This document shows positions 43,029 to 50,937 of a DNA stretch of 64,000 nucleotides, in pieces (within the stretch, counting starts at the first letter, position 1; each line of letters opens with the position of its first letter). Where the stretch lies: positions 434,001 through 498,000 of the forward strand of contig CBDCJX010000008.1 of the NCBI GenBank assembly GCA_965218045.1, in the 5' to 3' direction. The notes below the pieces were generated by a model. It was given only the letters and a program-made list of their open reading frames with translations, was not told where the DNA came from and did no database searches. The DNA comes from CAVRCA01 sp965218045 (GTDB taxonomy: Bacteria > Pseudomonadota > Alphaproteobacteria > Acetobacterales > Acetobacteraceae). A program made the position numbers and the translations under genes.

Positions 43029-43193
43029 TATTTCCTCCTCTCTCTTTTTTAGTGCCATTCAGAGAGTGCCGGACGTGCGGGCCGCGCGCGGCAGCCTTGC
43101 TGATGGCAGCCAACGTTAACACCCCGGCTCGCCGCGGAGATAGAGAAGAAGTTGTCAGTTCGAGTCGGTTTGCCGCCATCGGTGGTGGCCGCG

Positions 43194-43778
43194 TCACAGT
43201 GGACCCTTGTCCGGGAGGATCACCGGGGGAAGGTTCTCGAAGCTGATCCCACTGCCGTCCTCCTTGAACGGAACCGTGTCCTTGGCCGGACTTTGCTGGC
43301 CCTTGTCGTTCTGCGCCCGACCGAGCTTCACGTCGCGGCGCACCTCCGCGCGGGGCGCTTCGTCGTCGGTGACCCGGCCCATCATGTCCAGCCCGTGATC
43401 CCGCTTCTCCTGCGCGCCGGTGATCTTGCGGGCCAGCGCGTCCGAGTAGCGGAGCTGGTAGCTGCGCGGCGTCTCGGCGGGAACATTGTTCGCATCGAGC
43501 GCATCGGCCCAGAGATAGATATGCCCCGGGCTGTTGGTTCGCCGGTCGGGCTCGATGATGCGGCTCGATACGAGATTGAATCGGGTTGGCAACCTCTGCG
43601 TCGTGGGCCAGCCCAGCAACCCGTTGATCGCGACATAGGTCACGCCGAAGAAGCCGGTGGTGATGATGATCGCTGCGGCCTTGACCCACCACCGCCAAAG
43701 CGATGTCAGGTTGAGGCTGAGCAGCAACATGGTGACCAGGACGTAGGCCGCCATCAGCCCGGCAACGGACAAACTCAC
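43194..43778 (-). CDS. Membrane protein of unknown function, third gene of stator-like module
   Basis: The 194-residue protein has two N-terminal transmembrane helices (LMAAYVLVTMLLLSLNLTSL and WWVKAAAIIITTGFFGVTYV) and a soluble domain with RFNLVSSRIIEPDRRTNSPG then HIYLWADALDANNV. I do not recognise a named family. It follows the ExbD-like gene by 30 nt on the same strand and precedes the quinoprotein gene, so these minus-strand genes may share one transcript. Its conserved-looking soluble segment implies a partner-binding role within the module. Confidence 0.65.
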   Translation of the reverse strand: MSLSVAGLMAAYVLVTMLLLSLNLTSLWRWWVKAAAIIITTGFFGVTYVAINGLLGWPTTQRLPTRFNLVSSRIIEPDRRTNSPGHIYLWADALDANNVPAETPRSYQLRYSDALARKITGAQEKRDHGLDMMGRVTDDEAPRAEVRRDVKLGRAQNDKGQQSPAKDTVPFKEDGSGISFENLPPVILPDKGPL

Positions 43779-43808
43779 TGCATGGCTCTCCTGCCCGGCA
43801 CGGGCCGC

Positions 43809-44483
43809 CTATTTCGGCGCGTTCCCCGACATCGGCCGGCGAACCGCCCTGACCAGCGACGTGGGCGGTCCGGTGTTGACGTCACCCACCTTGCCGTCCG
43901 CGTCGAGCGTGAAGCGGACAAAGGTCTCCTCCTGCCCTTTGTGGTCGAACGCGTGCGTGCCGTAGAACACCACGCTGGCGACGGGATTGAGCTTCTCGAT
44001 CTTGATTGAGACCGGCACCTTCTCGGCGGACGTGGCGAGGAATTCCTGGGCGTTGACGACATATTCGCCGGGCACGATGCCGCGTATGGTGACGATCTCC
44101 TGGTTGAGCGGGTTCTGGATTGTTCGCCCATTGACGGTGATCCGCTCGCGCGTGCCGCCGCGATTGTCATGGTCGAGGTGCATCAGCCCGCCCTCGCGTG
44201 AATGATACCAGACGATATTGCCGGCCGGATCTTGCACGTAGATGTCCATGTCGTTCAGATTGTTGTCCGGCCAGTTCATGGTGATCAGCAATTCGGCCTT
44301 CAGGTCCACCGCGCCGGTCTTCGCCGTCGGGTTGATCAGCGCGAAGGCGATGAACACCATGAACGCCAGGCCGAGCACCACATTGAACAGGATGTCGGTG
44401 AACGGGACGAAGGTTCCGTCGTCGCTGCCGCCCAGAGGATCGAGTTCACCCACCAGCGTTGCGCTCCAAAGCGGAGATGACAT
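43809..44483 (-). CDS. ExbD/TolR-like protein with DUF2135-type periplasmic domain
   Basis: The 224-residue protein begins with a short cytoplasmic part and one transmembrane helix, FVPFTDILFNVVLGLAFMVF, with Asp30 just before the helix, the position of the proton-carrying Asp in ExbD, TolR and MotB. After the membrane comes a beta-rich domain containing NDMDIYVQDPAGNIVWYHSR then EGGLMHLDHDNRGG, a pattern like DUF2135/YfaP domains (DVDLxVxDPxG...), rather than the usual ExbD domain. It overlaps the TolQ-like gene by 38 nt, so they form a stator-type pair. Function not described to my knowledge. Confidence 0.65.
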   Translation of the reverse strand: MSSPLWSATLVGELDPLGGSDDGTFVPFTDILFNVVLGLAFMVFIAFALINPTAKTGAVDLKAELLITMNWPDNNLNDMDIYVQDPAGNIVWYHSREGGLMHLDHDNRGGTRERITVNGRTIQNPLNQEIVTIRGIVPGEYVVNAQEFLATSAEKVPVSIKIEKLNPVASVVFYGTHAFDHKGQEETFVRFTLDADGKVGDVNTGPPTSLVRAVRRPMSGNAPK

Positions 44484-45225
44484 GGACCTCGGTCACCTCG
44501 GTGATCGTGTCGACGAGATCGACCACTCCCGTGTCGAGAAAGAAATACTGGAGCTTGAGAAGGAGCGCCGTAGCGATGCCGGTCACGGTGATGTTGAGCG
44601 CGATCGCCATGCCGCCGCTCATGCCCGACAGCGCCTTGCGCATCGTCTCCGGATCGAACGCGGTCAGGCCGGCGAGCGGGATCAGCATCAGGATGAAGCC
44701 GACCGCGGTGCCGAGCAGGGCCAGGCGCAGCAGCGCTTCGGAGACGAACACACCGAGCCGTTCTCGACTGCGAAGCCGATCCGCCAGGACCCGCAGCAGC
44801 AGGGTCTGATCGACCCGGCGCCCGCCTTGCGCACGCGCTTTCGCGACGAGGTTGGCGACGTGTCGTGCGATCATGCTGTCCTTCGGCGCCTGGTCTGCCT
44901 CGCCGAGCGTGACGGAGGCGCGTGCCAGGTCGCGCAGGAGCGCCTCGCGGAACACCCGCGTTGCCACCAGTTCGCGCGAGACGAACCAGGTCTGCGCCAG
45001 GCAGTGCAGACTGGTCAGCGCAAACAGGCCGAGAATCAGCGACGAGATCCGCGTCCGGTCGGTGGCGAACATCGCCTGGATCACGCCTAGCTGCCAGATC
45101 ACCGCCAGACCGAAGCCGGTCAGGCTCATGAGGATGAGCCAGCGCAGCATCGGCAGGAAGTCGCGCGATTCGGCTGATGTGCCGAGCAGGAACGATGAGC
45201 GCGGCACGACCGAAGATGTCTGCAC
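44446..45225 (-). CDS. MotA/TolQ/ExbB-family proton channel protein
   Basis: The 259-residue inner-membrane protein has four hydrophobic segments: about residues 26-48 (LRWLILMSLTGFGLAVIWQL), 59-80, 168-190 and 205-230. The last two contain ALLGTAVGFILMLIPLAGLT and GMAIALNITVTGIATALLLK, the helix pair typical of the MotA/TolQ/ExbB channel domain, with a cytoplasmic helical region between segments 2 and 3. I place the start at the GTG at 45225 with AAAGGGA upstream; the frame extends further but into sequence antisense to other signals. It pairs with the downstream ExbD-like gene. Confidence 0.8.
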   Translation of the reverse strand: MQTSSVVPRSSFLLGTSAESRDFLPMLRWLILMSLTGFGLAVIWQLGVIQAMFATDRTRISSLILGLFALTSLHCLAQTWFVSRELVATRVFREALLRDLARASVTLGEADQAPKDSMIARHVANLVAKARAQGGRRVDQTLLLRVLADRLRSRERLGVFVSEALLRLALLGTAVGFILMLIPLAGLTAFDPETMRKALSGMSGGMAIALNITVTGIATALLLKLQYFFLDTGVVDLVDTITEVTEVHVISALERNAGG

Positions 45226-45400
45226 GGGTTTGTCCCTTTGCTGGATCGGCTGACCCCAATCCCTGCCGGCTCGCCGACGGCGAACTTGCCATCGAGCGTC
45301 GTCGCCATTGTATCGACAGCGGACGGTTGATGAAATTGCCGCTCGCGAGGGCGTCGCTCCGGTTCGCTGGCGCCGAACGCCGCATGCTACAACACCGCGC

Positions 45401-46507
45401 ATGGACGATCAGGATGCCTCGGTACCGCCCGGCTCCGCCCCGCCTGCCGGCGCGACCACGCCACCAGCCGTGCCGCCGACCCCGGCGCCCGCCCTCGAGA
45501 CGCTCAGCCTCCAGGCCGCCGCCTTTGCCGCGCAATCGCACGGGGCTGGCACGCGGCGCGCCTACCGCTCCGCCTGGGTGGCGTTCACCGCCTGGTGCGC
45601 CATCCAGGGCCGCGAGCCGCTATGCGGCGATCCGTCCCTGGTGGCGCTCTATCTCACCGCCCGTGCCGAGGCCGGGCTTGCCGTCGCCAGCCTGCAAGTT
45701 GCCCGCGCCGCGATTCGCGCCGCGCACCGGCTGGCCGGCGTCCCGCTCGATCTCGCCGACCCGCGGCTTGCGATGGTCATGGAGGGCATCAGCCGCAGCC
45801 AGGCAGCCCGGCCGCGCCGGCAGGCCGCCGCCGCCGGCCCCGACCTGCTCCGCCGTCTGTTGAACGCGTTCCCGGCGCCGAACACGCCCAAGGCCACCGC
45901 CGCCGCCCTTGCCGCGCGGCACCGCGCCATGCTGCTGCTCGGCTTCGGCGCGGCGCTGCGCCGTTCGGAGATCGTCGCGCTGACCATCGACGACATCGCC
46001 GTGGTCGAGGGCCGCGGCCTCGCCGTGCGGGTTCGCCGCAGCAAGACCGACCAGCATGGCAATGGCCGCACCATCGCCATCTGGGCCAATCATCGCGACC
46101 CGGATTTCTGTCCGCTTACCGCCTTCGAACGATGGATGCGCTTCCGCCGCGTTGCGGTCGGCGGTGGTGACAGCGACACGGCTTCGGGCGCAGCGTTGCC
46201 GCTGTTCTGCGGCATTACCAGCGCCGGAAGGCTGAAGGCCACGCCGATGGCGGATAGGATCGTCGCCCGGCTGATCAAGCAGGCTTGCGCACTCGCCGGC
46301 ATCGATCCGCGGCCGTTCTCCGGCCACTCGCTGCGTCGCGGTCTGCTGACCACCGCCGGCGACCTGCAACTCCCGATCGCCGACCTGATGCGCCAGTCCC
46401 GGCACACATCCGTCGCCACCGCGCTGAGCTACATCGAAGCCGGCGATGCGTGGCGCAACAACATCACCGAGCCAGTGTTCCGAGGCGCAAACCTCCAGAC
46501 CAGCTAG
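45401..46507 (+). CDS. Tyrosine recombinase/integrase
   Basis: The 368-residue recombinase has an N-terminal SAM-like core-binding domain (RRAYRSAWVAFTAWCAIQGR) and a C-terminal catalytic domain. The catalytic Arg is in FGAALRRSEIVAL, the HxxR box in FSGHSLRRGLLTTAG, the third His in MRQSRHTSVATALSYI, and the likely nucleophilic Tyr is in that last motif. Such enzymes integrate mobile elements or resolve replicons. The ATG at 45401 is followed by a Pro/Ala-rich leader. No tRNA gene or flanking direct repeat was found next to it, and its end overlaps the convergent GST by 4 nt, so it looks like a chromosomal resident rather than part of an intact island. Confidence 0.87.
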   Translation: MDDQDASVPPGSAPPAGATTPPAVPPTPAPALETLSLQAAAFAAQSHGAGTRRAYRSAWVAFTAWCAIQGREPLCGDPSLVALYLTARAEAGLAVASLQVARAAIRAAHRLAGVPLDLADPRLAMVMEGISRSQAARPRRQAAAAGPDLLRRLLNAFPAPNTPKATAAALAARHRAMLLLGFGAALRRSEIVALTIDDIAVVEGRGLAVRVRRSKTDQHGNGRTIAIWANHRDPDFCPLTAFERWMRFRRVAVGGGDSDTASGAALPLFCGITSAGRLKATPMADRIVARLIKQACALAGIDPRPFSGHSLRRGLLTTAGDLQLPIADLMRQSRHTSVATALSYIEAGDAWRNNITEPVFRGANLQTS

Positions 46508-47379
46508 CTCGCGGCCGCGACCTTGTCCTGGGTCTTCGTGTCGAAATCACCGGCATCATGTCGCTCATGCAGCTGGCTGGAAGCCTCGCCCGTGATGCGG
46601 TTGACGATGCGACCGCGTCTGACAGCCGGCCGCTTGGCGATCGTTTCAGCCCAGCGCTGGACATTCTTGTAGTCCTGCACTTGCAGAAACTCGCCTGACT
46701 CATAAAGGATCCCCTTGGCCAGTCCGCCATACCAGGGCCAGACGGCAATATCGGCGACCGTGTAGTCGCTTCCCGCCAGGTATTCGCTGTCCGCGAGGCG
46801 GCGGTCGAGCACGTCGAGCTGACGCTTCACCTCCATGGCGAACCGATCGATCGCATATTCGATCTTGGTCGGCGCATAGGCATAGAAGTGGCCGAACCCG
46901 CCGCCGAGATAAGGCGCGCTTCCCATCTGCCAGAATAGCCACGAGAGGCATTCCGCGCGGGCACCGATCTGCGTCGGCAGGAACGCGCCGAACTTCTCGG
47001 CGAGATACATCAGGATGGCGCCGGATTCGAAGACCCGGATCGGCGCTGAGCCGCTGCGATCCATCAGCGCGGGTATCTTGGAATTCGGGTTCACCGCCAC
47101 GAAGCCACTGCCGAACTGATCGCCATCGCCGATGCGGATCAGCCAGGCGTCGTATTCCGCCCCGCTATGGCCGAGGGCCAGTAGCTCCTCGAGCATCACG
47201 GTGACCTTCACGCCGTTCGGCGTCGCGAGCGAGTAGAGCTGGAGCGGATGGCGGCCGACCGGCAGCTCCTTGTCATGCGTGGCCCCCGCGATCGGCCGAT
47301 TGATGTTCGCGAACCGGCCGCCGTTCTCCTTGTTCCATTCCCAGACCTTGGGCGGCGTGTAATCTTGCGGACTTGTCAT
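46504..47379 (-). CDS. yghU: YghU-type glutathione S-transferase (disulfide-bond oxidoreductase)
   Basis: The 291-residue protein belongs to the Nu-class GST group with YghU/YfcG. The N-terminal extension TPPKVWEWNKENGGRFANIN is characteristic of YghU, followed by a thioredoxin-like domain (PLQLYSLATPNGVKVTVMLE) and an all-helical C-terminal domain. Enzymes of this group reduce disulfides using two glutathiones per subunit. It is neighboured by an OsmC-like gene on the same strand, suggesting a thiol/peroxide stress role. Confidence 0.88.
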   Translation of the reverse strand: MTSPQDYTPPKVWEWNKENGGRFANINRPIAGATHDKELPVGRHPLQLYSLATPNGVKVTVMLEELLALGHSGAEYDAWLIRIGDGDQFGSGFVAVNPNSKIPALMDRSGSAPIRVFESGAILMYLAEKFGAFLPTQIGARAECLSWLFWQMGSAPYLGGGFGHFYAYAPTKIEYAIDRFAMEVKRQLDVLDRRLADSEYLAGSDYTVADIAVWPWYGGLAKGILYESGEFLQVQDYKNVQRWAETIAKRPAVRRGRIVNRITGEASSQLHERHDAGDFDTKTQDKVAAAS

Positions 47380-47626
47380 TTCGATACTCCAAGCGTTTGG
47401 CGGGATATGCGATCGGGCCGCATGATCGCCACCGTCGGCAAACCATACACCCGCGGCATCCGGCGCCCAAATGCAGCGCAGTTGCCTATCCCGCCGCCGT
47501 CCGTTCGACCGGTTGGGTCCGCGGATCGACAGATCTCTCTCGATATCGCCTGGGATGCACGCAGTCGCTTTGCGAAATGGCCGCGCGATCAGATCTTGTC
47601 GGGAAAGCCGGTGACAGTACCGCCGA

Positions 47627-48115
47627 TCACGGCGCTCCGCGTTGTCGCGCCTCGCCGACCGTCACGTCCAGATCCACCGGATCGTGCAAGGTGTTTGCAA
47701 CCGGTGACCACAGCTTGGCATGCGCCACCAGAGCGCGCAGAGCTTCGGGCGAAGCATCCGCGTCGATCTGCACGACCACGCGGATTGCCTCAAATCCCGA
47801 TGGACTCACGTCCTGCCCGACCGGACCCCACGCGGAATTGAGGCGGACATCGACCTCGACCTCGATCTCGAGGCTTTTCACCGTGATGCCGCCCGCGACC
47901 GCGTTGGCGTGGATACGGGCGACCAGGCAGGAGCCGAGGGCCGCCAGCAACGTCTCCGAGGGTGTCGTGACCGCTGTGTCGGTCGGCAGCAGCCCAAATC
48001 GCTCCTCCATCGCCAACGGCGGCAAATCGCGCACATAGTTCAGTTGCTGAAAGCCGATCGAGGCGACCGTGCGACAACGCAAGGTCTGCGGTTTCGCGCC
48101 GGCGGAGAATGTCAC
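47627..48115 (-). CDS. OsmC/Ohr-family protein
   Basis: The 162-residue OsmC-like protein has the first redox Cys in LLAALGSCLVARIHANAVAG. The second region reads HAKLWSPVANTLHDPVDLDV, where families that reduce organic peroxides have a Cys before PV(A/S)NT; here it is Ser. A one-Cys mechanism or loss of peroxidase activity is therefore possible. It is divergent from a LysR-type regulator with 148 bp between, the usual setting of a regulator-target pair. Confidence 0.82.
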   Translation of the reverse strand: MTFSAGAKPQTLRCRTVASIGFQQLNYVRDLPPLAMEERFGLLPTDTAVTTPSETLLAALGSCLVARIHANAVAGGITVKSLEIEVEVDVRLNSAWGPVGQDVSPSGFEAIRVVVQIDADASPEALRALVAHAKLWSPVANTLHDPVDLDVTVGEARQRGAP

Positions 48116-48263
48116 GACGAGCTTCCAAGCGCGGACGCCTCGCCCACCGCTCGCGGCCTCGGGACTGACAATGAGCTATCCATGACCGGAGATTGCGCGC
48201 CTCAAACGGATTTGGTTAGAAGCGTTCCTGGGACGGGGTCACGCATTATCGCACGGCGGCGCC

Positions 48264-49175
48264 ATGTTGGATTGGGACGACCTTCGCTTCTTCCTCGCCA
48301 TCAGCCGACACCGCAGTCTGGCCGCGGCCGCAAAAGATTTGCACGTCACACAATCCACCGTCGGACGCCGCCTCGCCTCGATGCAGGCCAGCCTGGGCGT
48401 GCGCCTGCTACAGCGCACCGCCGAGGGGTATGTGCTGACGCTTGCTGGGGAGAGCATCCTCGCCCACGTCGAGCGCGTCGAGGCCGAGGCGTTGTCGGTC
48501 GAGCATGCGGTGGCTGGGCGAGACACACGCCTGGCGGGTCTGGTGCGGGTGACCAGCTCGCAGCTCGTCATGAGCAACCTGCTCGCGCCCTGCTTTGCCG
48601 CCCTGCACGCGCGGCACAGCGACATTCTTATCGAGTCGCATCCCATCCTGCCTGGTGAGCCGCTCGCGACGAAGGATGCGGAAATCTCCGTGCGTCTCCG
48701 ACGCTTCGACCATCACGAGGTGGTCCTGCGTAGCATCGGCGCGCTCGCGTTCGGTCTCTATGCGTGCGTTGCCTATCTGGCGCGCCACGGCGAGCCGGAT
48801 GCGGCAAGTGGTTGTCCGGGGCACCACCTCATCGCGCTGCTCGACGAGAGTGAACTTTCCGCACAAGCTGTGTGGCTTCACGAGCATGCCGGGCGTGCAC
48901 GTGTCGTTCTGAAGGCGGACAGCTACGAGACGCAGCTTTCGGCAGCGTCGTGCGGCGGTGGCATCGCCCTGTTGCCGCGGTTCCGCGCCGATGCGGAGCC
49001 GGCGTTGCGCCGCCTTGCCACGCCGGTGCGGGTGCCGGACGCGGAGATCTGGCTGGGCGTGCACCGGGAGAACCGCAGCGTACCTCGGATACGCACGGTG
49101 CTGGATTACATTTCGGGGACGGTCCGCAGCCGCGCCGCCATGCTGAACCCCGGCGAACCCGTCGCGGCAGACTGA
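48264..49175 (+). CDS. LysR-family transcriptional regulator
   Basis: The 303-residue regulator has an N-terminal winged helix-turn-helix (FFLAISRHRSLAAAAKDLHV then TQSTVGRRLASMQASLGVRL) and a LysR substrate-binding domain (DILIESHPILPGEPLATKDA). Ligand unknown. It is transcribed away from the OsmC-like gene and probably controls it, together with the GST beyond. A GC-rich 8-bp hairpin follows its stop codon. Confidence 0.9.
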   Translation: MLDWDDLRFFLAISRHRSLAAAAKDLHVTQSTVGRRLASMQASLGVRLLQRTAEGYVLTLAGESILAHVERVEAEALSVEHAVAGRDTRLAGLVRVTSSQLVMSNLLAPCFAALHARHSDILIESHPILPGEPLATKDAEISVRLRRFDHHEVVLRSIGALAFGLYACVAYLARHGEPDAASGCPGHHLIALLDESELSAQAVWLHEHAGRARVVLKADSYETQLSAASCGGGIALLPRFRADAEPALRRLATPVRVPDAEIWLGVHRENRSVPRIRTVLDYISGTVRSRAAMLNPGEPVAAD

Positions 49176-49185
49176 GTATCCTTCC

Positions 49186-49206
49186 GCCGCCGCGGAGAGC
49201 GGCGGC
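49186..49206 (+). terminator. Terminator hairpin after LysR gene
   Basis: GCCGCCGC (49186-49193) pairs perfectly with GCGGCGGC (49199-49206) across a GGAGA loop, 11 nt after the stop codon. There is no T-run, so it may act as a Rho-assisted or RNA-stabilising hairpin. Confidence 0.5.
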
Positions 49207-49392
49207 TGCCGCCGAGGCAACGAAACGCCTAGTTCTGATCACCGCAAAAGTTGCACGCATTCTTGCGCTGTCCGCAGGCAAAATCGCGCCTCGCAATCGC
49301 AGGGTCTGTCTGCGCACTATCCAACGTGGCCGCGACGAGCCTCCTGTGCGCGCCCGAATACGGTGGCGATGCGATCGTCGATAGGAGGGTTC

Positions 49393-49914
49393 TTGAGCAC
49401 CACAACGCGGCCGGACGACGGCGAAAAACGCTCGGTCGAGAATGCTCACGAAGCTAAGACGGAAACGCTCAGCCTTGCCTTGCACGCTGAGGAGATAGCG
49501 GTTGGTCGCCGCACCGTGTCCGAAGGGGCGGTGCGGGTCGCGGCGGTGACGCGTGAGCGCGAACACCTGATCGACGAGCCGCTCACCCACGAGCGTGTCG
49601 AGGTCGAACGCGTGGCGATCGGTCGCGCAATCGACGCCGTGCCGCCAGTTCGCGAAGAAGGCGACATGACGATCATCCCGGTCGTAGAGGAGGTCATCGT
49701 CGTCGAGCGCCGTCTAGTACTGAAAGAGGAGATCCATGTACGGCGCGTTCGCGTCACCGAACACTATCGCGAAATCGTGACAGTGCGCGAGCAGGATGCG
49801 GTGATCACCCGCATCCCCACGCAGACCGAGCGGCCGCAAGGCCAGGATCTCGGTGAAGACCAGCAAGTTCCACCAACGGATTCCACCCACCCCGCTCAGG
49901 AGCAGCAACGATGA
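49393..49914 (+). CDS. YsnF/AvaK-type (DUF2382) stress protein, short
   Basis: The 173-residue protein contains the DUF2382 repeat-like pattern of alternating charged beta-strands: LSLALHAEEIAVGRRTVSEG, VRVAAVTREREHLIDEPLTH then ERVEVERVAIGR, and VVERRLVLKEEIHVRRVRVT. DUF2382 proteins occur in stress gene groups; molecular function is unknown. The best start is a TTG at 49393 with AGGAGGG 4 nt upstream; an upstream ATG at 49363 lacks a good site. Its stop overlaps the next gene (ATGA), so the two are coupled. Confidence 0.78.
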   Translation: MSTTTRPDDGEKRSVENAHEAKTETLSLALHAEEIAVGRRTVSEGAVRVAAVTREREHLIDEPLTHERVEVERVAIGRAIDAVPPVREEGDMTIIPVVEEVIVVERRLVLKEEIHVRRVRVTEHYREIVTVREQDAVITRIPTQTERPQGQDLGEDQQVPPTDSTHPAQEQQR

Positions 49915-50795
49915 ACGAAGAAACCCTTGTCGCCGTATACGACACCGCCGCCCACGCCGATGACGCCGTGCGCGACCTGCTGGCCGCCCACGTGCCTGCC
50001 GACGCCATCAGCCAGCACGCCAAGAACGCCACGACCGGCGCGGCAGAGCCCGCCCGCGAGCAAGGCTTCTGGAGCAGCCTGTTCGGGGGCCAGCCCGACT
50101 ATGACACGTCGGTCTACGACCGCAGCATCGAAGGCGGCTCGACTGTGGTTACGGTGAAAGTCCCGTCGGAGCACTACGACCGGGTCACCGCGCTGCTGGA
50201 GAAGCATGACCCGATCGACATGGACGAGCGGGCCGCGCAATACGGCGCGAATACCACGACGACACGGACGACCCATGCGCCGGCAAATCAGGCAGCAACC
50301 GGCCAGGCAGCAACCGGCCAGGCAGCAACCGGCCAGGCGGCAACCGGGACCGCTACCAACGGCGGCACCATGAAGCTCGCCGAGGAGACCTTGTCGGTTG
50401 GCAAGCGCGCGGTGAGTGGCGGCACCACCCGCATCCGTCGCCATGTCGTCGAGACGCCGGTGGAGGAGCAGGTTTCCTTGCGCACCGAGAACGTCACGCT
50501 GAACCGCCGTCCGGTCAGCGGCGAAGGTCAGAAGATCGGCGATCACGCTTTCGCGGACAAGACCATCGAGATGACCGAAACCAGCGAGGAGGCCGTCGTC
50601 TCCAAGACCGCGCGGGTGGTGGAGGAGGTCAGCCTGAGCAAGGACACGACCGATCGCGTCGAGACGGTGAAGGACACCGTGCGCCGCGACGAGGTCGATA
50701 TCGAGCAGGTTCCGGGCGACGAGACCAACCGCCGCACGGCGCAGACCAGTCGCGACACGCCGGACCCGGCGACCACGCCCGCGACGAAGATCTGA
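49911..50795 (+). CDS. YsnF/AvaK-type (DUF2382) stress protein with general-stress N-domain
   Basis: The 294-residue protein has an N-terminal alpha/beta domain of the general-stress 17M type (TLVAVYDTAAHADDAVRDLL, then STVVTVKVPSEHYDRVTALL). A low-complexity linker with four QAATG repeats follows, then a DUF2382 domain (LAEETLSVGKRAVSGGTTRI, VVETPVEEQVSLRTENVTLN). It is coupled to the preceding paralogous gene and followed by three 42-bp hairpin repeats. A role in oxidative or envelope stress is inferred from family context only. Confidence 0.8.
   Translation: MNEETLVAVYDTAAHADDAVRDLLAAHVPADAISQHAKNATTGAAEPAREQGFWSSLFGGQPDYDTSVYDRSIEGGSTVVTVKVPSEHYDRVTALLEKHDPIDMDERAAQYGANTTTTRTTHAPANQAATGQAATGQAATGQAATGTATNGGTMKLAEETLSVGKRAVSGGTTRIRRHVVETPVEEQVSLRTENVTLNRRPVSGEGQKIGDHAFADKTIEMTETSEEAVVSKTARVVEEVSLSKDTTDRVETVKDTVRRDEVDIEQVPGDETNRRTAQTSRDTPDPATTPATKI
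50289..50348 (+). repeat. Four in-frame 15-bp tandem repeats
   Basis: The unit CAGGCAGCAACCGGC occurs four times in direct tandem (the fourth with two changes), encoding QAATG four times in the linker of the YsnF-type protein. A multiple of three bases keeps the frame, so copy number could vary between strains without loss of the protein. Confidence 0.95.
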
Positions 50796-50810
50796 TCCAC
50801 GGCCAGTACC

Positions 50811-50936
50811 GGGGTGCCAACGCGGCACCCCGGTCGCATGTCAGCCAATACGGGGGTGCGAGCGCGGCACCCCGGTCGCATGTCAGCCAATACGGGGGTG
50901 CGAGCGCGGCACCCCGATCTCATGTCAGGAGATAGC
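50811..50936. repeat. Three tandem 42-bp hairpin repeats
   Basis: A 42-bp unit is repeated three times (starts 50811, 50853, 50895); the first two units end CATGTCAGCCAATAC and the third changes to CATGTCAGGAG. Each unit contains an inverted repeat, GGGGTGC ... GCACCCC, able to form a 7-bp stem with a loop of about 7 bases. The array fills the gap between a stress gene and the TTG start at 50938, whose ribosome binding site (AGGAG) arises from the third unit. It could act as stacked attenuators, protein-binding sites or an mRNA-stability element. It is not a CRISPR array: units abut without spacers. Confidence 0.92.
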
Positions 50937-50937
50937 C

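Noticed and set aside
50811..50936. CRISPR array
   Set aside because: The 42-bp units abut directly with no spacers and there are no cas genes.
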